DNA of 64,000 nt, taken from the NCBI GenBank assembly GCA_029204225.1, contig CM055107.1, positions 11,541,068-11,605,067 on the forward strand, given 5' to 3'. The DNA comes from Diphasiastrum complanatum (taxonomy: Eukaryota > Streptophyta > Lycopodiopsida > Lycopodiales > Lycopodiaceae). The translations under genes and the position numbers were made by a program. The number at the start of each line of letters is the position of its first letter. Position 1 is the stretch's first letter. This document shows, in pieces, positions 1 to 9,510 of this stretch. The notes beneath the pieces are model-generated. The model was not told the DNA's origin, did not search any database, and saw only the letters and a program-made list of their open reading frames with translations.

Positions 1-183
1 TTTAGCCTTCTTATCAAAACTTTGTTGCTCTTGAACTGTGGGTGGTCTCTCTTCAGTTCCTGCAACTATGTCCATGAGTTCATTCAACTCAAGTAAGGAT
101 TCCATCCTCACTTTCCAGGTAGAGTAGTTTGATGAACTCAACGTATCATTAGTTTCTAACATGATCCCACCATTGGAAGCCAT
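1..183 (-). CDS. Copia element A: start of gag (partial, runs off window)
   Basis: First 61 codons of a copia-type Gag on the minus strand, starting at the ATG at 183-181 and running off the left edge. It contains the S-N-Y-S-T-W-K-V-R-M-E-S-L-L segment typical of the UBN2-type Gag of plant copia elements and closely matches the start of Gag in element B (3379-6453). An in-frame TGA lies shortly upstream of the ATG, which fixes this start and supports the equivalent Met in B. Gag would form the cytoplasmic virus-like particle that packages element RNA. Whether this copy continues into a normal pol or into the long extension seen in B cannot be seen here. Confidence 0.8.
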   Translation of the reverse strand, partial: MASNGGIMLETNDTLSSSNYSTWKVRMESLLELNELMDIVAGTEERPPTVQEQQSFDKKAK

Positions 184-970
184 GAATATAATGATTCTTC
201 AACTTTTAGACTCTGTCCTAATGCACCTAGCACTCACTTTTCTCTCAACAAATGATGGCTAAGGAGATCTCAGAAGATCTAGGACCCTAAAACACTTCTA
301 TCTTAAACCTGGCTAGTTTCCAAGCATAGAAAGGAAGATTGAAACACATGCAACACTTTGCACACACTAAGAATGGATTACAAACTCAAACCAACCTAAA
401 CACACTCTTGCTTAAGCTCTCAAACTTTCCAGCAAGTGACCAAATCAAGTTATGATGTGAAGAGTTACTTGCATTCTTAGAAAATACACAAGACTAGCCT
501 GCCAAGAGTACCTAGAATTGAACAAACTTGATCAACATATGATCAACACACTAAGATATTGATTCAACTAGTAGAACCACATGTAATCACACTTCTGAAA
601 GTTTATAAACTCCATCAAGTGATAAGTACAAGCTTTAGAGGTGAAAGAAAGAGCACACTTAGTGAATCACAAGACTAGCTTCACTAGCTTGTCAAATCTT
701 GGTGTTTAGATATAGATCTAAGATCACTTCACATGAGAATGTTCCTCAACCTATTAAGAACCTAGAAACAAATTTGCATAATGGTTAAAACCTTCCAGCA
801 AATGCTCCAATCAAATTACATAAGGAGAGTTACTTACATGCTCAACAAAGTACACCAAAATTTATGCAAAAGATTGTTGACAATCTGTTCACCCAAAAGG
901 GGATCTTTCATCCAAGTGGGAGCTTTGCTCAGCCTTTTGGAGAAATACACAATCACTCAAAGAGTATTTG

Positions 971-1020
971 TCATCCACTTAAAGAGAATGTTCATCCACT
1001 TAAGGAGAGTGTTCATCCAC
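971..1020. repeat. 21-bp tandem repeat in leader of element A
   Basis: A unit beginning TCATCCACTTAA recurs with a 21-bp period at 971, 992 and 1013 (last copy partial). The same arrangement with the same period sits in the leader of element B at 7279, 7300 and 7321, so it is an inherited leader feature rather than chance. Confidence 0.75.
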
Positions 1021-1304
1021 AGAAGTAGAGATTGTCAACAATACATTGAACATAACATTGTTAGTATTAAATATGCACAAGCCTCACAATCAAAAAATGA
1101 TTAGGTGTTATGATCTGATCCAAAATAGCTTCTTCTCAACCTCTGATCTTCAATAGACTTGAAATATTTGATTCACAAGTACAACTCACAAAACAAAGGT
1201 TAGTAAGATTTGATCAATAGTGCAATGCATAATCATGCTAGAACTTGATCAAACATCCAAATATCACCATAAATAAGAATCTTACTAAAAATAACAGCGA
1301 ACTA

Positions 1305-1316
1305 GCTCTGATACCA
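1305..1316 (-). promoter_or_regulatory. Primer-binding site of element A (initiator tRNA-Met)
   Basis: The minus strand reads TGGTATCAGAGC directly after the LTR terminus. This is the standard site complementary to the 3' end of initiator tRNA-Met used by plant copia elements to prime minus-strand DNA synthesis. Confidence 0.9.
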
Positions 1317-1971
1317 TGTGAAAAAAGTGGATCTTGAATGGATCCAAACTCCCAAAATACTTGGCTAAGATCTTTGCACAACAAGCTACAAAAGCTAGAA
1401 ATGGCAAAGCATCCTAATGCTACCTTTGATACACATGAACTTGACAAAGCATTCAAGAGACAGAAAAAACTAATAAAAGGTACTGATGACAGCCAAAAAT
1501 AACAGTAAACAGGGCTCCCAATATTAGCCTACCACTTTTGGAAACCTCTTAGGATCATACACAAAAGCTTGAAGACAATACACAAAGCAATGCTCTCAAT
1601 GGAGGAAGAAACTGTGACAATGATTTATTGATCTCTCTCAACAATACAATAAGTTTCTCCAACCTGTTCTCCACAAATTTCAGCCTAATATAGGTGAGAG
1701 AGATGACTCTCTCTCCTCTCTCTAGAACTTAGGACTCAATTTTAGGGCACCAGTAGCCTAAAATAGCCAATTTTGACCTATATGTCCAAATAACATGATT
1801 TTGGTGTCATTTTGAAGGTCCTGAAGTTTGAGACATCTTCAATATGAAATATATACTAAGGTAAAAGTATCTAGGCCTCTTTCACATGTGTGAAAGGTTA
1901 GATCCAGAACTACATATAAAAATTGCCAATTTAGGCCTCAAATTAGCTAAGAAATATTGACAATTTTCACA
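1317..1971 (-). repeat. 5' LTR of copia element A
   Basis: A 655-bp LTR with inverted termini TGTGAAAA/TTTTCACA, directly followed by the primer-binding site. Similarity to the 647-bp LTRs of element B is visible along its length, for example the shared CT-rich leader box near 1700-1725 and the palindromic motif at 1880-1895. Confidence 0.85.
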
Positions 1972-1976
1972 CTCTG

Positions 1977-2713
1977 TTTTTGGTCACCACCCTACTAGAC
2001 AAGCCGAACTCCAAAGCATCACCTGCTCCACCTAGCTCTCCCTGGCTATGTGCCACCCGACACCATGCCAACACAAGTCTGTCCTAAGTCGCTGCTCATG
2101 AGATCCCGAGACCACTGCCTCCATGATCGTACTGAGGTATATGGCTCTGAGTGACTCCCTCTAGGCTTATCCCTGATTTCACCACCTGAGAATCTGCACC
2201 ATAGAAATTCCAACACCTGTGCCAAGCCTAGACTCCTGCAAATACAGCCAACTACATTGATTCTATAGATAGCCTATCCACGTCCGTAATGGTAGATGTC
2301 TCTCCATTGATGCCAATGCCAATGACTGGTGCCCTACTGTAATGCCAACCTGCAGATCACATCACACAATCACCATAGCCACTCCTCACAAGATCTCATT
2401 GATGGCACAACAAAAGTTATGTATATTACAAAGAACACTATACATATAGGAAATCCCTAACTGCATGAACGAAGATGTGTCCTAAAATTGGCCTATCCCC
2501 TGCCAAACTAGAACAAGGCCCAATATGGCCTAAATAACTAACAAACCTGAGACATGCCCTTGAGTATAGCATAGTGAAACCAAAATCACTATATAGGCTA
2601 ATTTTCCTATGTGTAGCTACCCGACTAATCCAAGTTGTCGTCTATGAGATCAATGTCCGATCAATATATCCTAACGGGTCACGTCCCGAACACAACTAAA
2701 TACAGCAAATCTA
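1977..2713. other. Intergenic stretch between elements A and B
   Basis: About 740 bp without a convincing ORF or repeat boundary. It is the flanking DNA into which A and B inserted; base composition is less AT-rich than the flanking LTRs. I recognise nothing in it. Confidence 0.5.
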
Positions 2714-2718
2714 ATTAA

Positions 2719-3365
2719 TGTGAAAAATACAGATCCTAAGTGGATCTAAACTCCAAGATCATTGGCTTGAATGCTTGCACTCCAAACTACATAAGCTAGG
2801 AATTGGCAACACATTCTATGCTACCTAGAATGCAAAGAACTTGATCAAAAAGCATTTATCACAAATGGAAACTTCCATAAATATCAAGTGCGGCCCAAAA
2901 TAGCATTATACAGTCCATAATACATCAGCCTACCACTTTTGGAAAGCACCTAAGATCATACACACAAAGCTTGAACTCAATCACTACACAATGCCAACAA
3001 TGGAAGGAGAACCCAATAGAAAAATCTCTCATTAAGCAAATGAATACAATGGATTTGCTCCAACCTGTTTCTCCACGGCCTACCTGCTATATATAGCTGA
3101 GAGAGATGACTCTCTCTCCTCTCTCTAGACCCTCCTTACCTAAAATATGCCCTATATAGGTAAAATTGGCATATATGTCCAAAATACATGAAAATGGACT
3201 CATTTCGAAGGTCTTGAAGTTTGACACTTCTTCATACTGAAAAAATACACTTACTAAAAATATCTAGACCTGTTTCACACGTGTGAAAAGTCAGATCCTA
3301 AACTATGTGCCATTTTTAGCAATTTTGGCCTAAAACTAGACAAGGAAATGTTGACAATTTTCACA
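2719..3365 (-). repeat. 3' LTR of element B
   Basis: A 647-bp LTR beginning TGTGAAAA and ending TTTTCACA on the plus strand, nearly identical to 7628-8274. It abuts the polypurine tract on its right and the target duplication ATTAA on its left. It carries a TATATATA box near 3087-3096 and the palindrome TTTCACACGTGTGAAA at 3273-3288. Confidence 0.95.
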
Positions 3366-3380
3366 CTCCCTCTTCAACTT
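3366..3380 (-). promoter_or_regulatory. Polypurine tract of element B
   Basis: On the minus strand the 15 bases ending AAGAGGGAG lie directly against the 3' LTR, the expected place and composition for the primer of plus-strand DNA synthesis. It overlaps the stop codon of the long ORF, so the coding frame runs up to the very end of the internal region. Confidence 0.85.
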
Positions 3381-6300
3381 AACTTGCTAGTTTTACAACA
3401 CTACTTTGTTCCAACTTAAGAATGATCTCCATCATCAGAATAGATCTCTTCTCAAGGATCCTAATATGTACAAAATAGGACACAACATAATTGATATAGA
3501 TAATAGTGTCCATATAGGATGCTTCACTATTTCTTACATCAATTTTACATAGAATCATAAAAATGGTACATGTAAAAGAACATAGAATCTCAATTAATGA
3601 ATTCCTCCATGTATCCATCTCTGGTTTCTCTGTAAAATAGCAGCAAACAAGTTGTAAATGAAAGTGATCAACAAGTGTTTGCATGCCTCCTCCACATTTC
3701 ACTATACATATAGTGAATGCAACATGTATCTCCATGAATGAACTTCCATCACCACCTTGCCTTTGTAGATCTTCAATCCATGAAAGCCTTTGAGTGAATG
3801 AATGCCAAAAAGATGTGTTCCCTACTCCATTTGAATGACCCAAACCTGAACTTGAAATACTTGAAGTACCTCCACAAGATTTGCACACAACGCTTGATCC
3901 TACAATGTCAACAAGTTGCCAATTTGCCAACACTAGAATACTAGATCTTGAACTTTGTTCAAAAGAAAACATATTGACCACTTCAATACCTTTCAAGATC
4001 TGAATGAATTCATGTACTTGATCATACAAACCATCAATGATAACTATTCCATCTCCAAGATCCAAAGGATGCAAAACTATGGAACTAGTTTTATTGAAAT
4101 TTGACAATTTCAACACATTGACATAACAATGTTCATACATGAGATTAGGCAAGTGAGGTAGAGTAAGAAGACACTTCCTTGCAGCTCCAAAGACCTTACT
4201 TGAACCTTCAAGAACCTGTAAAAACAGATCCAAAATGCCTTGACCATTTGTCTCTTCTTTGATGCTTTTCACTAGTTTCGAATTGCCACTTGTCTCTTGG
4301 TGTTGATGAAGCAATCCAAGATCAACCTCTTGATCTTCCAATAAGACATCAAAGATCTTGCATATGTGAACATCTTCAGATCTGAAACTCTGAAGATACT
4401 CCCTCTCAAACACATGATTAAGATCCCACAAGATCTCATCAATGCTCAAATTTGACCCTTCACTATAGTTAGTGAAAACAATGCCACCATCATAAACCAA
4501 AAGATAGATTCCAACATTTCCATTTAACATGAAGTAGAGTAGGTGAAGATGAGTATCAAACCTAATCAAAACAGCCCTCTTGAGTTCATAACAAACCTCA
4601 ATAAGCTCACCAATGATATCTCCCTTGCCTTGAAGAAGTTGCCACTTGAGTTGCTCCATGTAGTCTTCTTCAACCAACCTTTTTCCATCTTGACCATGAA
4701 TGAACAATCCACCACAATCATAGAATGCTTTGAGTTGATGAAGAGATGTTAGATCCATGCTTTGGATCTTCCCAAGAACCACTCTTCCATTGCCCTTTCC
4801 TTCACAAGACTCCCTCTTAATGCTAGCACCACAAAAGTTAGAAACCTCCCTCTTGATAGTTGCACCATAAGAAGTAGAAGACTCTTGAATATTAGAAGCC
4901 AAGAAAAGAATCCTTAGTACCTTCAACATAAGAGTGATTGAAGTACTCTCTCTTTTCAAACATGAACTTCTACTCAATGATTTAGGTAATGAGTCATATG
5001 ATAATGATTCTTCCTCACTATCGTTCATAAAAACATCATTCAAAGTACATCCTACTTTGAACACTTCACATACTTCTCTTCCTTTTGACTTGTGATCTCC
5101 CTCACCAAGTCTCATGATAGAAACCTTTGATCTACTCTTTTTATGAAGAAATGTGACACCACTTGTTGCACAAATGACTTTATCACAAAAAGATGTAAAA
5201 GAACCATTTCCTTCAAGCATGCTCAAAGCACCATCATCTTTTCCCACATGATTACATACATCAATATGAAAAGAATTAGAAGAACAACCATCTTCTTGCA
5301 AAGAATGACACTTAGCATCTCCATCTTTTTCCATATGAACAAACAAGTCATTAGCAACAATCACTTCCAAAGAAGAATCTTCATCAACTCCATTGATGAA
5401 GTTAGCTCCTTCCTTACCTTTTCCATTTTTGCACTTGCCATCTAGCACCATTGAAGAACCAACAAGCCTTGGAAGTCCATGAGTAGAAGAGTACAAACAT
5501 GATGCTAATTTAGCTCCACATGACTCCATTTGACTAGTAGGTAGCACTAGTCCATCTTCAAGATCCAATGGATCCAAAAAATTGACCATAGATTCACCAA
5601 AGCTTGCCAAGTTAGCACAACAATTATCATCTCCAAGAAGTACATTAGATCTCAACCTAGATCTAGCATTTTGTTTCTTATGGCATTCATTTGCAAAATG
5701 TCCTTTCACTCCACAATAAAAACATTTGAACTTGGACTTATCTTGCTTCCTACTTTGCAAAGAAGAAGAATGCTTTCCATGCTCCAAACTACCTTGCTTG
5801 GACCACTTGCCTTTGAACTTGCCCTTTGTGAAAAGAGCTTCTTCATCTCCACCTTGTGTTGATGCACCACCACCTTTGGCTTGCAACCTATGCTCTTCAG
5901 CCACCAAGATCTCTTGCAAGTCATTGACACTTGGCAAGGACTTTTGTATAGCAAAGCATTGTACAAGGTTAGAATGTTCATCAAGCAAACCATTCAACAT
6001 GACTTGAACTAGTTCCCCATCCTTTATGCTTTCATCTATGCATGCTAGATCATCATTCAAGGATTTAACCTTCAAGACAAATGAATGTGCACTCTCTCCC
6101 TCTCTTTGACAACTTTGGAAGATTTGCCTTCTTAGGGTGAGAACCCTAGATGTGGATTTGGACTCATAGATCTTCTTCAAAGCATTCCATGCTTCACTTG
6201 AAGAAGTACATTTACCAACTTCTTTAAGAAGTTCATTGGTAACATTCATCTTTATGATATGTAAGGCTCTTTTAGCCCTTCTATCAAAATTTAGTTGCTC

Positions 6301-6453
6301 TTGAAGAATTAGAGGTCTTTCTTCAATTCCCACAACTATATCCATTAGCTCATTCAACTCTAGTAAAGACTCCATCCTCACTTTCCAAGTTGAATAGTTT
6401 GTAGAGTTTAACCTCTCTTTAGCTTCCAACATGATTCCACCATTGGATGTCAT
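3379..6453 (-). CDS. Long Gag-fusion protein of element B (Gag + CCHC + unknown/RT-like extension)
   Basis: One open frame of about 1,024 codons; the Met at 6453 is chosen because the related element A starts at the same place behind an in-frame stop (22 further upstream codons are also open). Residues 1-200 are UBN2-type copia Gag. Near residues 242-255 is a CCHC knuckle (C-F-Y-C-G-V-K-G-H-F-A-N-E-C). A normal element would then show the D-S-G-A protease, DDE integrase, Y-V-D-D reverse transcriptase and RNase H. None is present. Instead about 750 residues follow. A segment at 4390-4740 (about residues 571-688) resembles copia reverse transcriptase: D-Y-M-E-Q, then a G-E-L-x4-Y-E-L-K-R-A stretch like the family's Y-G-L-K-Q-A, then F-T-N and S-I-D-E-I-L. 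However, V-Y-D-G-G replaces Y-V-D-D. The rest is unrecognised. The frame ends within the polypurine tract. Gag assembly is likely; the function of the extension is unknown. Confidence 0.8.
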   Translation of the reverse strand: MTSNGGIMLEAKERLNSTNYSTWKVRMESLLELNELMDIVVGIEERPLILQEQLNFDRRAKRALHIIKMNVTNELLKEVGKCTSSSEAWNALKKIYESKSTSRVLTLRRQIFQSCQREGESAHSFVLKVKSLNDDLACIDESIKDGELVQVMLNGLLDEHSNLVQCFAIQKSLPSVNDLQEILVAEEHRLQAKGGGASTQGGDEEALFTKGKFKGKWSKQGSLEHGKHSSSLQSRKQDKSKFKCFYCGVKGHFANECHKKQNARSRLRSNVLLGDDNCCANLASFGESMVNFLDPLDLEDGLVLPTSQMESCGAKLASCLYSSTHGLPRLVGSSMVLDGKCKNGKGKEGANFINGVDEDSSLEVIVANDLFVHMEKDGDAKCHSLQEDGCSSNSFHIDVCNHVGKDDGALSMLEGNGSFTSFCDKVICATSGVTFLHKKSRSKVSIMRLGEGDHKSKGREVCEVFKVGCTLNDVFMNDSEEESLSYDSLPKSLSRSSCLKRESTSITLMLKVLRILFLASNIQESSTSYGATIKREVSNFCGASIKRESCEGKGNGRVVLGKIQSMDLTSLHQLKAFYDCGGLFIHGQDGKRLVEEDYMEQLKWQLLQGKGDIIGELIEVCYELKRAVLIRFDTHLHLLYFMLNGNVGIYLLVYDGGIVFTNYSEGSNLSIDEILWDLNHVFEREYLQSFRSEDVHICKIFDVLLEDQEVDLGLLHQHQETSGNSKLVKSIKEETNGQGILDLFLQVLEGSSKVFGAARKCLLTLPHLPNLMYEHCYVNVLKLSNFNKTSSIVLHPLDLGDGIVIIDGLYDQVHEFIQILKGIEVVNMFSFEQSSRSSILVLANWQLVDIVGSSVVCKSCGGTSSISSSGLGHSNGVGNTSFWHSFTQRLSWIEDLQRQGGDGSSFMEIHVAFTICIVKCGGGMQTLVDHFHLQLVCCYFTEKPEMDTWRNSLIEILCSFTCTIFMILCKIDVRNSEASYMDTIIYINYVVSYFVHIRILEKRSILMMEIILKLEQSSVVKLAS

Positions 6454-7135
6454 GATGCTAATATCTTCTTGTGTCCTTAGGCTCTGTTCTAATGCACCTA
6501 GCACTCTCCTTTCTCTCAATAAATGAAGAAGGAGAAGATCTTAAAAGATTTAGAACCCTAAATGACCTCTATCTTGAAACTATTTGGCTTTCAAGCATAG
6601 AAAGGAAGATTGAAACACATGCAACACTTTGCACACACTAAGAATGGATTACAAACTCAAACCAACCTGAACACACTCTTGCTTAAGCTCTCAAACTTTC
6701 CAGCAAGTGACCAAATCAAGTTATGGTGTGAAGAGTTACTTGCATTCTTAGAAAATACCCAAAACTAGGATGCCAAAATTACCTAGTAATGAACAAACTT
6801 GATCAACATATGATCACCACACCAAGATATTGATTCAACATGTAAAACCACATGTAAACCACACTTCTAAAAGTTTATAAACTCCAGCAAGTGATAAATA
6901 CAAGATTTAGAGGTGAATGAATGAGCACACTTAGTGAATCACAAGACTAGCTTCACTATCTTGTCAAAATTTGGTGTTTAGATGTAGATCTAAGATCACT
7001 TCACATGAGAATGTTCCTCAACCTGTTAAGAACCTGAAAACACACTTGCATAATGGTTAACACCTTCCAGCAAATGCTCCAATCAAATTACATAAGGAGA
7101 GTTACTTACATGCTCAACAAAGTACACCAAAAATT

Positions 7136-7411
7136 ATGCCAAAATTGATGACAATCTTTACAATATGCTCTTCACAATGGAGCTTACAATATGTTCACCC
7201 AAAAAAGGGGATCTTTCATCCAAATGGGAGCTTTGCTCAGCCTTTAGGAGAATTACAACTCACTCAAAAGAGCATTTGTCATCCACTTAAGGAGAAGTTT
7301 CATCCACTTAAGGAGAGTGTTCATCCAAGAATGGAGATTGTCAACAATAGGATTGAAAAGAACATTGTTAGTATTGAATATGCACAAGCCTCACAATCAA
7401 CAAATGATTAG
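7136..7411. repeat. Leader region of element B with 21-bp tandem repeats
   Basis: Part of the untranslated leader between gag and the primer-binding site. A unit starting TCATCC repeats with a 21-bp period at 7279, 7300 and 7321. A plus-strand open frame crosses it and has a counterpart in element A (781-1104), but it is antisense to the element and its conservation is explained by the conserved leader. Confidence 0.65.
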
Positions 7412-7615
7412 GTGTTATGATCTGATCCAAAATAGTTTCTTTTCAGCCTCTGATCTTCAATAGACCTGAAATATGCTTTTGATCCACAAGTTCAACTCAC
7501 AAAACAAAGGTTAGTAAGATTTGATCAACAAAGCAATGCAAAATCATGCTAGAACTTGATCAAACATCCAAATATCACCAAAAATGGAATACTTACTATG
7601 AATAGAAGCCAACCA

Positions 7616-7627
7616 GCTCTGATACCA
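7616..7627 (-). promoter_or_regulatory. Primer-binding site of element B (initiator tRNA-Met)
   Basis: TGGTATCAGAGC on the minus strand, directly joined to the 5' LTR terminus at 7628 with no spacer. Confidence 0.95.
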
Positions 7628-8274
7628 TGTGAAAAATACAGATCCTAAGTGGATCTAAACTCCAAGATCATTGGCTTGAATGCTTGCACTCCAAACTACA
7701 TAAGCTAGGAATTGGCAACACATTCTATGCTACCTAGAATGCAAAGAACTTGATCAAAAAGCATTTATCACAAATGGAAACTTCCATAAACATCAAGTGC
7801 GGCCCAAAATAGCATTATACAGTCCATAATACATCAGCCTACCACTTTTGGAAAGCACCTAAGATCATACACACAAAGCTTGAACTCAATCACTACACAA
7901 TGCCAACAATGGAAGGAGAACCCAATAGAAAAATCTCTCATTAAGCAAATGAATACAATGGATCTGCTCCAACCTGTTTCTCCACGGCCTACCTGCTATA
8001 TATAGCTGAGAGAGATGACTCTCTCTCCTCTCTCTAGACCCTCCTTACCTAAAATATGCCCTATATAGGTAAAATTGGCATATATGTCCAAAATACATGA
8101 AAATGGACTCATTTCGAAGGTCTTGAAGTTTGACACTTCTTCATACTGAAAAAATACACTTACTAAAAATATCTAGACCTGTTTCACACGTGTGAAAAGT
8201 CAGATCCTAAACTATGTGCCATTTTTAGCAATTTTGGCCTAAAACTAGACAAGGAAATGTTGACAATTTTCACA
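7628..8274 (-). repeat. 5' LTR of element B (with promoter)
   Basis: The 647-bp LTR that should drive element transcription. A palindromic CTATATATAG box at 7996-8005 is the probable TATA element on the minus strand. The palindrome TTTCACACGTGTGAAA, containing the G-box core CACGTG, lies upstream of it at 8182-8197. CT-rich tracts lie between them. Followed by target duplication ATTAA (8275-8279). Confidence 0.95.
8182..8197. promoter_or_regulatory. Palindromic G-box-like motif in LTR of B
   Basis: TTTCACACGTGTGAAA is a perfect 16-bp palindrome centred on CACGTG, and it is repeated in the other LTR at 3273-3288. Near-copies lie in LTR A (1880-1895, CATGTG core), LTR C (9712-9727) and the split LTR at 15118-15133. 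Known plant bZIP, bHLH and BZR factors bind CACGTG or CGTGTG sites; that this site recruits one is inference. Confidence 0.55.
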
Positions 8275-8279
8275 ATTAA

Positions 8280-8579
8280 TTGTACACTAATTACAATATC
8301 ACATTTAGAGCTTACATAAATGTATATCAGATTAACTCTGATTTCTAACTGGGAGTGCATCCCATCTTTTGACATCAAACTTGTGAGTGCTTCATCACTA
8401 GATAGAGGCAAGATCTAGATTTAAGTTGATTGATTCTTTGTTGTGAGCAAGATCTCACATATTTTGTTGCAAGATTTCAATAGGTTGGATCAAAATTTCA
8501 ATTTAGATCCTAGGTTGAGAGAGTCGCAACACATTCAATTCCATTTTTTTGTCATTACTAGAAAATTTCTCAAAGAGAA
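8280..8579. other. Flank right of element B
   Basis: About 300 bp of AT-rich sequence with no recognised gene. It leads into the plus-strand gag relic and may be the 5' leader of that relic. Confidence 0.4.
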
Positions 8580-8842
8580 CATGACATCCATGGGTTCATA
8601 TGTCTTCGAACATGGTCATGAGAGGTTAACATCTTCCAACTATGCTATTTGAAAAATAAGAATGAAATCATTATTGGTTCTTCAAGATGTAATGGACATT
8701 GTGTTAGGAATTGAAGTAGAAACTGAAGGTTTTAATGATGCAACTCAAACATTCAAGAAGAGATCCAAAATTGCTCTTCATTTTATCAAAATGAATGTGT
8801 CCAATGAAGTGTTAAGAGAAAATAGTTCTTGGCTTCAATAAA
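8580..8842 (+). pseudogene. Copia gag relic, plus strand
   Basis: Degenerate start of a copia Gag related to A/B/C but in the opposite orientation. From an ATG near 8581 it reads E-R-L-T-S-S-N-Y, meets a stop where the family has S-T-W, then continues with R-M-K-S-L-L and later I-A-L-H-F-I-K-M-N-V-S-N-E, matching the Gag of element B. It ends abruptly near 8842. No LTR or pol accompanies it. It shows that the family, or a sister family, inserted here in both orientations. Confidence 0.7.
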
Positions 8843-9510
8843 ACATAAAAGATAGTTGTTGTCCAATGATAGACAAATGGCTCTCTTTCATAATGATAAA
8901 GAATGTGTTATAAGGTTGGTTTGGGTTGTTGTCCAACGATGGCATGCTCCTTTAACCTTCTCATACTTTGCAAGTAACCTCCTACTGTCCATCGCTGGAC
9001 AGTAGGATCATCTACTTTTTTTACACTGATAGTTTATGAGATTCTTAGGCTTGTTGTCCAATGATGGACATTGCTGATACTCTTTTATGTACATACCTTC
9101 TACTATCCAGCAATGGATGGAAGGATACGTTATGGCTCACAGCTAATAATCTTTGATCTTACAATGAAATGATATTCTGAATTGTCCCTTTATGCTTTCT
9201 GTCTCGTGATACTAAACTGTTATCAATGCATGTGATAATGTAGCATCTTCTTATCACTTCGGCCTCTTTCTATCTACGGTTTAGTTCATACTTGAACCAA
9301 GCACTATCTATCTCAAATAAAAGGTATGTCACTGACTGAAACTTTATAAAGCAAGCAACCTAGCAAACTCCGTATACATAGTTTAGACATTTTTTATAAC
9401 TCTTTACCGCAACTATGGACTAAAAAAGACTAATTTTCTATTGTTATGATCTAAAGAGAAAGGATTCCTTCATGAAAACAACAAATGGCAGCCTCTCAAG
9501 ATGCCACATT
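8843..9510. repeat. Short inverted and direct repeats, no gene
   Basis: Non-coding stretch in which GTTGTCCAAYGATGG-type words recur near 8862, 8931 and 9051, and a perfect hairpin occurs at 8981-9006 (arms CCTACTGTCC/GGACAGTAGG, 6-base loop). A similar imperfect hairpin follows near 9090-9120. Nothing else recognised up to the LTR of element C. Confidence 0.6.
8981..9006. repeat. Perfect 10-bp inverted repeat, 6-base loop
   Basis: CCTACTGTCC at 8981-8990 and its exact complement at 8997-9006, separated by ATCGCT. The arm word is related to the surrounding TTGTCCAATGATGGACA-like repeats. Confidence 0.85.

Larger units (their letters stand above)
1..1971 (-). mobile_element. Ty1/copia LTR retrotransposon A, 5' part
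   Basis: Minus-strand element entering from the left edge: gag start (1-183), untranslated leader (184-1304), primer-binding site (1305-1316) and 5' LTR (1317-1971). The LTR is bounded by TGTGAAAA and TTTTCACA. Leader and LTR are clearly related to, but diverged from, those of element B 5-6 kb to the right, so the two are different insertions of one family. No target duplication can be tested because the other end is outside the window. Confidence 0.85.
2714..8279 (-). mobile_element. Complete non-autonomous Ty1/copia element B with target duplication ATTAA
   Basis: All structural parts of an LTR retrotransposon can be read on the minus strand: target duplication ATTAA at 2714-2718 and 8275-8279; two 647-bp LTRs (2719-3365 and 7628-8274); primer-binding site 7616-7627; leader about 6454-7615; one long ORF 3379-6453; and a polypurine tract at 3366-3380 against the 3' LTR. 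By eye the LTRs differ at only two positions (one in the AAATATC/AAACATC segment, one in GATTTGC/GATCTGC), so the insertion is recent. No integrase, RNase H or functional reverse transcriptase is encoded, so movement would depend on enzymes from another element. The element itself spans 2719-8274. Confidence 0.93.

Noticed and set aside
781-1104. Plus-strand ORF in the leader of element A, with a homologue at 7136-7411
   Set aside because: Homology is explained by the shared leader DNA; it is antisense to the element, differs in length and frame between the copies, and has no recognised domain.
3379-6453. Host gene interpretation of the 1,024-codon ORF
   Set aside because: It lies exactly between PBS and polypurine tract of an element with LTRs and target duplication, and its N-terminus is copia Gag.
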